Below are positions 61,636 to 64,000 of a stretch of 64,000 nucleotides of DNA, one piece after another. The first letter of the stretch is position 1; each line of letters begins with the position of its first letter. The DNA comes from Parashewanella sp965200795 (lineage in GTDB: Bacteria; Pseudomonadota; Gammaproteobacteria; Enterobacterales; Shewanellaceae), in the NCBI GenBank assembly GCA_965200795.1, contig CBDAVB010000043.1, positions 1 through 64,000 on the forward strand. Direction: 5' to 3'. The notes beneath the pieces were generated by a model. It saw nothing but the letters and a program-made list of their open reading frames with translations. It was not told the DNA's origin and ran no database searches. Position numbers and translations under genes: made by a program.

Positions 61636-63081
61636 ATGAGTATTATTTCTAAAACCATTTCTAAAGTGGAAAAACACACTAAAACCATTATCCGCCGCAG
61701 CGCGGATAAGCATGTGCGTCTCGCGATCACAGGCTTGTCCGGCGCGGGTAAAACCGCGTTTATCACCGGGCTGGTAAACCAGCTTTTGCGTTCAGGTAAC
61801 AGTTTTAAGGGCAATAACCTGCCTTTGTGGCATGTCGCCAGAGAGCAGCGTCTTTTAGGCGTTGAGAGAATGCAGCAGCCTGATATGGACATTGCCAGCT
61901 TTGATTATCAAGGCGGAATTAACGCGTTAACCAATACTCCGAATCACTGGCCGGCTTCGACCCGAAATATCAGCGAGCTCAGATTGGCGTTGCATTTCAG
62001 GCCTGGTTCGGGCGTGTTAAGTAAATTTACAGATAGATCGACTTTGATCTTAGATGTTGTCGATTATCCGGGAGAGTGGCTGTTAGATCTGCCGCTGCTG
62101 AAAATAACTTATCAGCAATGGTCGCTTGAGCAAAAGCTGCATCAGCAAAAATATCAGCGGTCAGCGTTTTATACTGAATTTACCGGCTTATTAGAGCGGC
62201 TGGATTTAAAAGCGAAGGCTGACAGTGAACATATAGAGAGAATTGCTGAGGTCTATCGCCGGCTATTGTCAGATTTAGTCAATAACCGGGGATTTTATTT
62301 AGCTCAGCCGGGACGAATGTTACTGCCCGGAGATTTAGCGGGCTCGCCGTTGGTGACATGGTTTCCGTTATCGCATCTGTCTGAGAGTACGTGGCAGAAA
62401 CTGGAGGCTGAATCAGATAACGAAAGTTACTTTAAAATTCTTAAACGGCGTTACCAAAGCTATAGCGAAAAAGCGGTGAAGCCGTTTTATAAGAATCACT
62501 TCAGTAGTTTTGATCGTCAGGTGGTGCTGGTGGACAGCTTAACGGCTTTAAATCACGGTCAGGCGCAATTTAATGATATGGCCGCGGCGTTATCTGATAT
62601 TCTCACCAGTTTTCAGTTTGGAGAATCAAACCTGTTGCGGCGGTTGTTCGCGCCTAAGATTGATAAGTTACTGTTTGCGGCGAGTAAGGTTGACCATATC
62701 ACCCGGGATCAGCAAACGAACTTACTTTATCTGCTTAACGATACGCTTCAGGAAAATCGTAAATTCGCCAGCATCAAAGGCTGTGACGTGGAAACCATGG
62801 CAATCAGTGCTATCAAGGCCACTAAACACGGTTTGGTAAATAATAACGGTAAGCGAATCGAAGCGGTGTACGGACGGAAAAATTCAGACGGCACCGATGT
62901 GACTCTGTTTCCCGGTGAGGTTCCCGACGCTCTGCCGGAAAGCGCGTTTTGGGAGAGGCAGGGATTCAACTTTGTCGATTTTGCTCCGCCCGGGCAGCTT
63001 CAGGGTGAAGCTAAGCCGCGGCTCGAACACATTCGTTTAGATCATTTATTACAATATTTATTGGGAGATAAACTTGATTAA
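61636..63081 (+). CDS. ycjX: YcjX-family P-loop protein (DUF463)
   Basis: This GTPase-like protein of about 481 residues is linked to the psp regulon in E. coli. Walker A is AITGLSGAGKTAFITGLVNQLL near residue 40, with DVVDYPGEWLLDLPLL as a Walker B/G3-like block. FAASKVDHITRDQQ resembles a G4 NKxD motif (SKVD). ATG 61636 is preferred over an upstream GTG (61603) because it sets the P-loop at the usual position. Its exact role is unknown. It sits 70 bp after pspC and overlaps ycjF. Confidence 0.9.
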   Translation: MSIISKTISKVEKHTKTIIRRSADKHVRLAITGLSGAGKTAFITGLVNQLLRSGNSFKGNNLPLWHVAREQRLLGVERMQQPDMDIASFDYQGGINALTNTPNHWPASTRNISELRLALHFRPGSGVLSKFTDRSTLILDVVDYPGEWLLDLPLLKITYQQWSLEQKLHQQKYQRSAFYTEFTGLLERLDLKAKADSEHIERIAEVYRRLLSDLVNNRGFYLAQPGRMLLPGDLAGSPLVTWFPLSHLSESTWQKLEAESDNESYFKILKRRYQSYSEKAVKPFYKNHFSSFDRQVVLVDSLTALNHGQAQFNDMAAALSDILTSFQFGESNLLRRLFAPKIDKLLFAASKVDHITRDQQTNLLYLLNDTLQENRKFASIKGCDVETMAISAIKATKHGLVNNNGKRIEAVYGRKNSDGTDVTLFPGEVPDALPESAFWERQGFNFVDFAPPGQLQGEAKPRLEHIRLDHLLQYLLGDKLD

Positions 63082-64000
63082 GCCAACCAATAAAACCGAA
63101 ACGGAACAATTAAAGCCCGCTCAGGAATTTAATGGTCTGGAACAGTTGTCAGAACCACAAAATAGCAAGCATGAAATAAAGCAAGCGCAAGAGTTCAGCG
63201 ACGAACAGCTCGACGAAACTGAGTTTAATCAGTTATTCGATAAAGTAGAGCGAAATGTTAATAATAAAAAACGTTCCCGTAGCAAACTCGCCCGCTGGGC
63301 CGTAATTTCATTATTTGCATTAGCGGCCGCGGAGCTTGGGTTGTCTTTAGCCGAGGCCTGGCAGCAAAGTCCGTTTTTATTTGGTTTATACTCGGCGGCA
63401 ATCGGCTTAGTCGGTGCCTGGGCCGGACGTGGTATTTACAGAGAATTTAAAAAGCTCAGTAAACTAAAAGCAATTAAAAGTCAACAAGATAATGCCGAGC
63501 GAGTGGGGCAAAGCATGCAGACGGGGGAGGCGGGCAAATTCATTTCGGCCATTAAGCTGCCGCCGGAATTTGAAATCGTACAAGCTGACTTTGAGAAATT
63601 AAAACATCCGCATCTGAATGACGCGGAGCTGCTGAAACTTTATGATGAAACGGTGTTAGCCGGGGTCGATGCCAAAGCTAAAAAAATTGTTCATAAATAT
63701 GCGGCGGAATCAGCCTTGTTATTGGCCGTTAGCCCGTTTGCTTCGCTGGACATGTTGTTAGTCTTGCTGAGAAATCAGAAAATGCTCAGCGAACTGACCA
63801 GATGCTATGGTATTGAACTGGGTTATATCAGCCGCATGAAGCTTATCCGGGGCATTTTTACCAATATCCTATTCGCCGGAGCCAGTGAACTGCTGACCGA
63901 CCTCGGCGGTCAATTATTTTCGCTCGAGTTAACGGGTAAGTTGTCAGTCAAACTGGGACAAGGGCTGGCTGGTGGTCTGCTTACAGCCCGGCTCGGTTAT
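63074..64000 (+). CDS. ycjF: YcjF-family membrane protein (DUF697), partial at window edge
   Basis: The frame is open from TTG 63074 to the end of the window, 309 codons so far; the 3' end is outside. It overlaps the last eight bases of ycjX. The N-terminal 80 residues are acidic and disordered (Gln/Glu-rich). Then come two hydrophobic helices (WAVISLFALAAAELGLSLAE and FLFGLYSAAIGLVGAWAG) and the DUF697 body (YAAESALLLAVSPFASLDML, ELGYISRMKLIRGIFTNILFAGASELLTDL). E. coli YcjF has about 350 residues. It pairs with YcjX in many psp loci. Confidence 0.9.
   Translation, partial: MIKPTNKTETEQLKPAQEFNGLEQLSEPQNSKHEIKQAQEFSDEQLDETEFNQLFDKVERNVNNKKRSRSKLARWAVISLFALAAAELGLSLAEAWQQSPFLFGLYSAAIGLVGAWAGRGIYREFKKLSKLKAIKSQQDNAERVGQSMQTGEAGKFISAIKLPPEFEIVQADFEKLKHPHLNDAELLKLYDETVLAGVDAKAKKIVHKYAAESALLLAVSPFASLDMLLVLLRNQKMLSELTRCYGIELGYISRMKLIRGIFTNILFAGASELLTDLGGQLFSLELTGKLSVKLGQGLAGGLLTARLGY

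Noticed and set aside
1..64000. CRISPR arrays, rRNA and tRNA genes
   Set aside because: I found no regularly spaced direct repeats, no ribosomal RNA sequence and no tRNA cloverleaf. GGTTCGA-like strings occur only inside clear coding regions (kinase, pspF).

Overview
The window is a chromosomal segment of a gammaproteobacterium. The strongest evidence is its conserved gene order: murJ-ribF-ileS-lspA-fkpB-ispH-pilVWXY1E, sapABCDF, pspF/pspABC-ycjXF and fabV, plus a tapY2-like gene in the pilus operon and a rhombotarget lipoprotein with a GlyGly-CTERM-like tail. These point to Alteromonadales/Oceanospirillales-type relatives. Species level cannot be decided from the sequence. The many nested insertion sequences, the gene remnants and the eukaryote-like proteins suggest, by inference, a host-associated lineage in which selection on parts of the genome has relaxed.

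Layout. 1-10 kb is an insertion-sequence (IS) graveyard: an IS3 fragment; an ISL3 element containing two other elements (ISAzo13-like and IS630); a frameshifted IS21 istA; a truncated IS66 element; one small secreted orphan protein; a second ISAzo13-like copy split by an IS66-like element; and an ISNCY remnant. 10.4-16.3 kb holds surface-polysaccharide genes (rfbB, wecA) interrupted by a third ISAzo13-like copy and a decayed beta-CASP metallo-beta-lactamase gene, then a secreted M28 peptidase. 16.4-30.9 kb is the conserved backbone: rpsT, murJ, ribF, ileS, lspA, fkpB, ispH and the minor-pilin/PilY1 operon, which together serve cell-wall export, flavin and isoprenoid supply, lipoprotein maturation and type IV pilus assembly. 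31-44 kb is mostly housekeeping: a DUF885 lipoprotein, a Tag-like glycosylase, a LysR regulator, an M14 peptidase, a YeaC-like protein, a Wzx-like flippase, ylqF, uvrB, a broken rhombotarget lipoprotein and fabV.

44.1-49.5 kb is the sapABCDF peptide-uptake operon and 59.0-64.0 kb is the phage-shock module (pspF, pspABC, ycjX, ycjF). In several relatives these two loci lie close together. Here they are separated by a 9.4-kb island (49590-58976) whose outer edges are the two matching terminal repeats of an IS4-family element, each carrying one end of an IS4 transposase gene in the same orientation. Inside are a gamma-glutamyltranspeptidase remnant, a long coiled-coil protein with two apparent death-fold domains, a ubiquinone-hydroxylase-like gene split by an IS200/IS605 element, a complete eukaryotic-type Ser/Thr kinase, an intact peptidyl-tRNA hydrolase gene (pth), and a 273-bp MITE. 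This island is the most interesting part of the window.

Other recurring signals are a dispersed palindromic repeat beginning GTCAT/GTCAC and ending GTGAC/ATGAC, seen about seven times, and an invariant A8 tract at which all three ISAzo13-like copies change frame.
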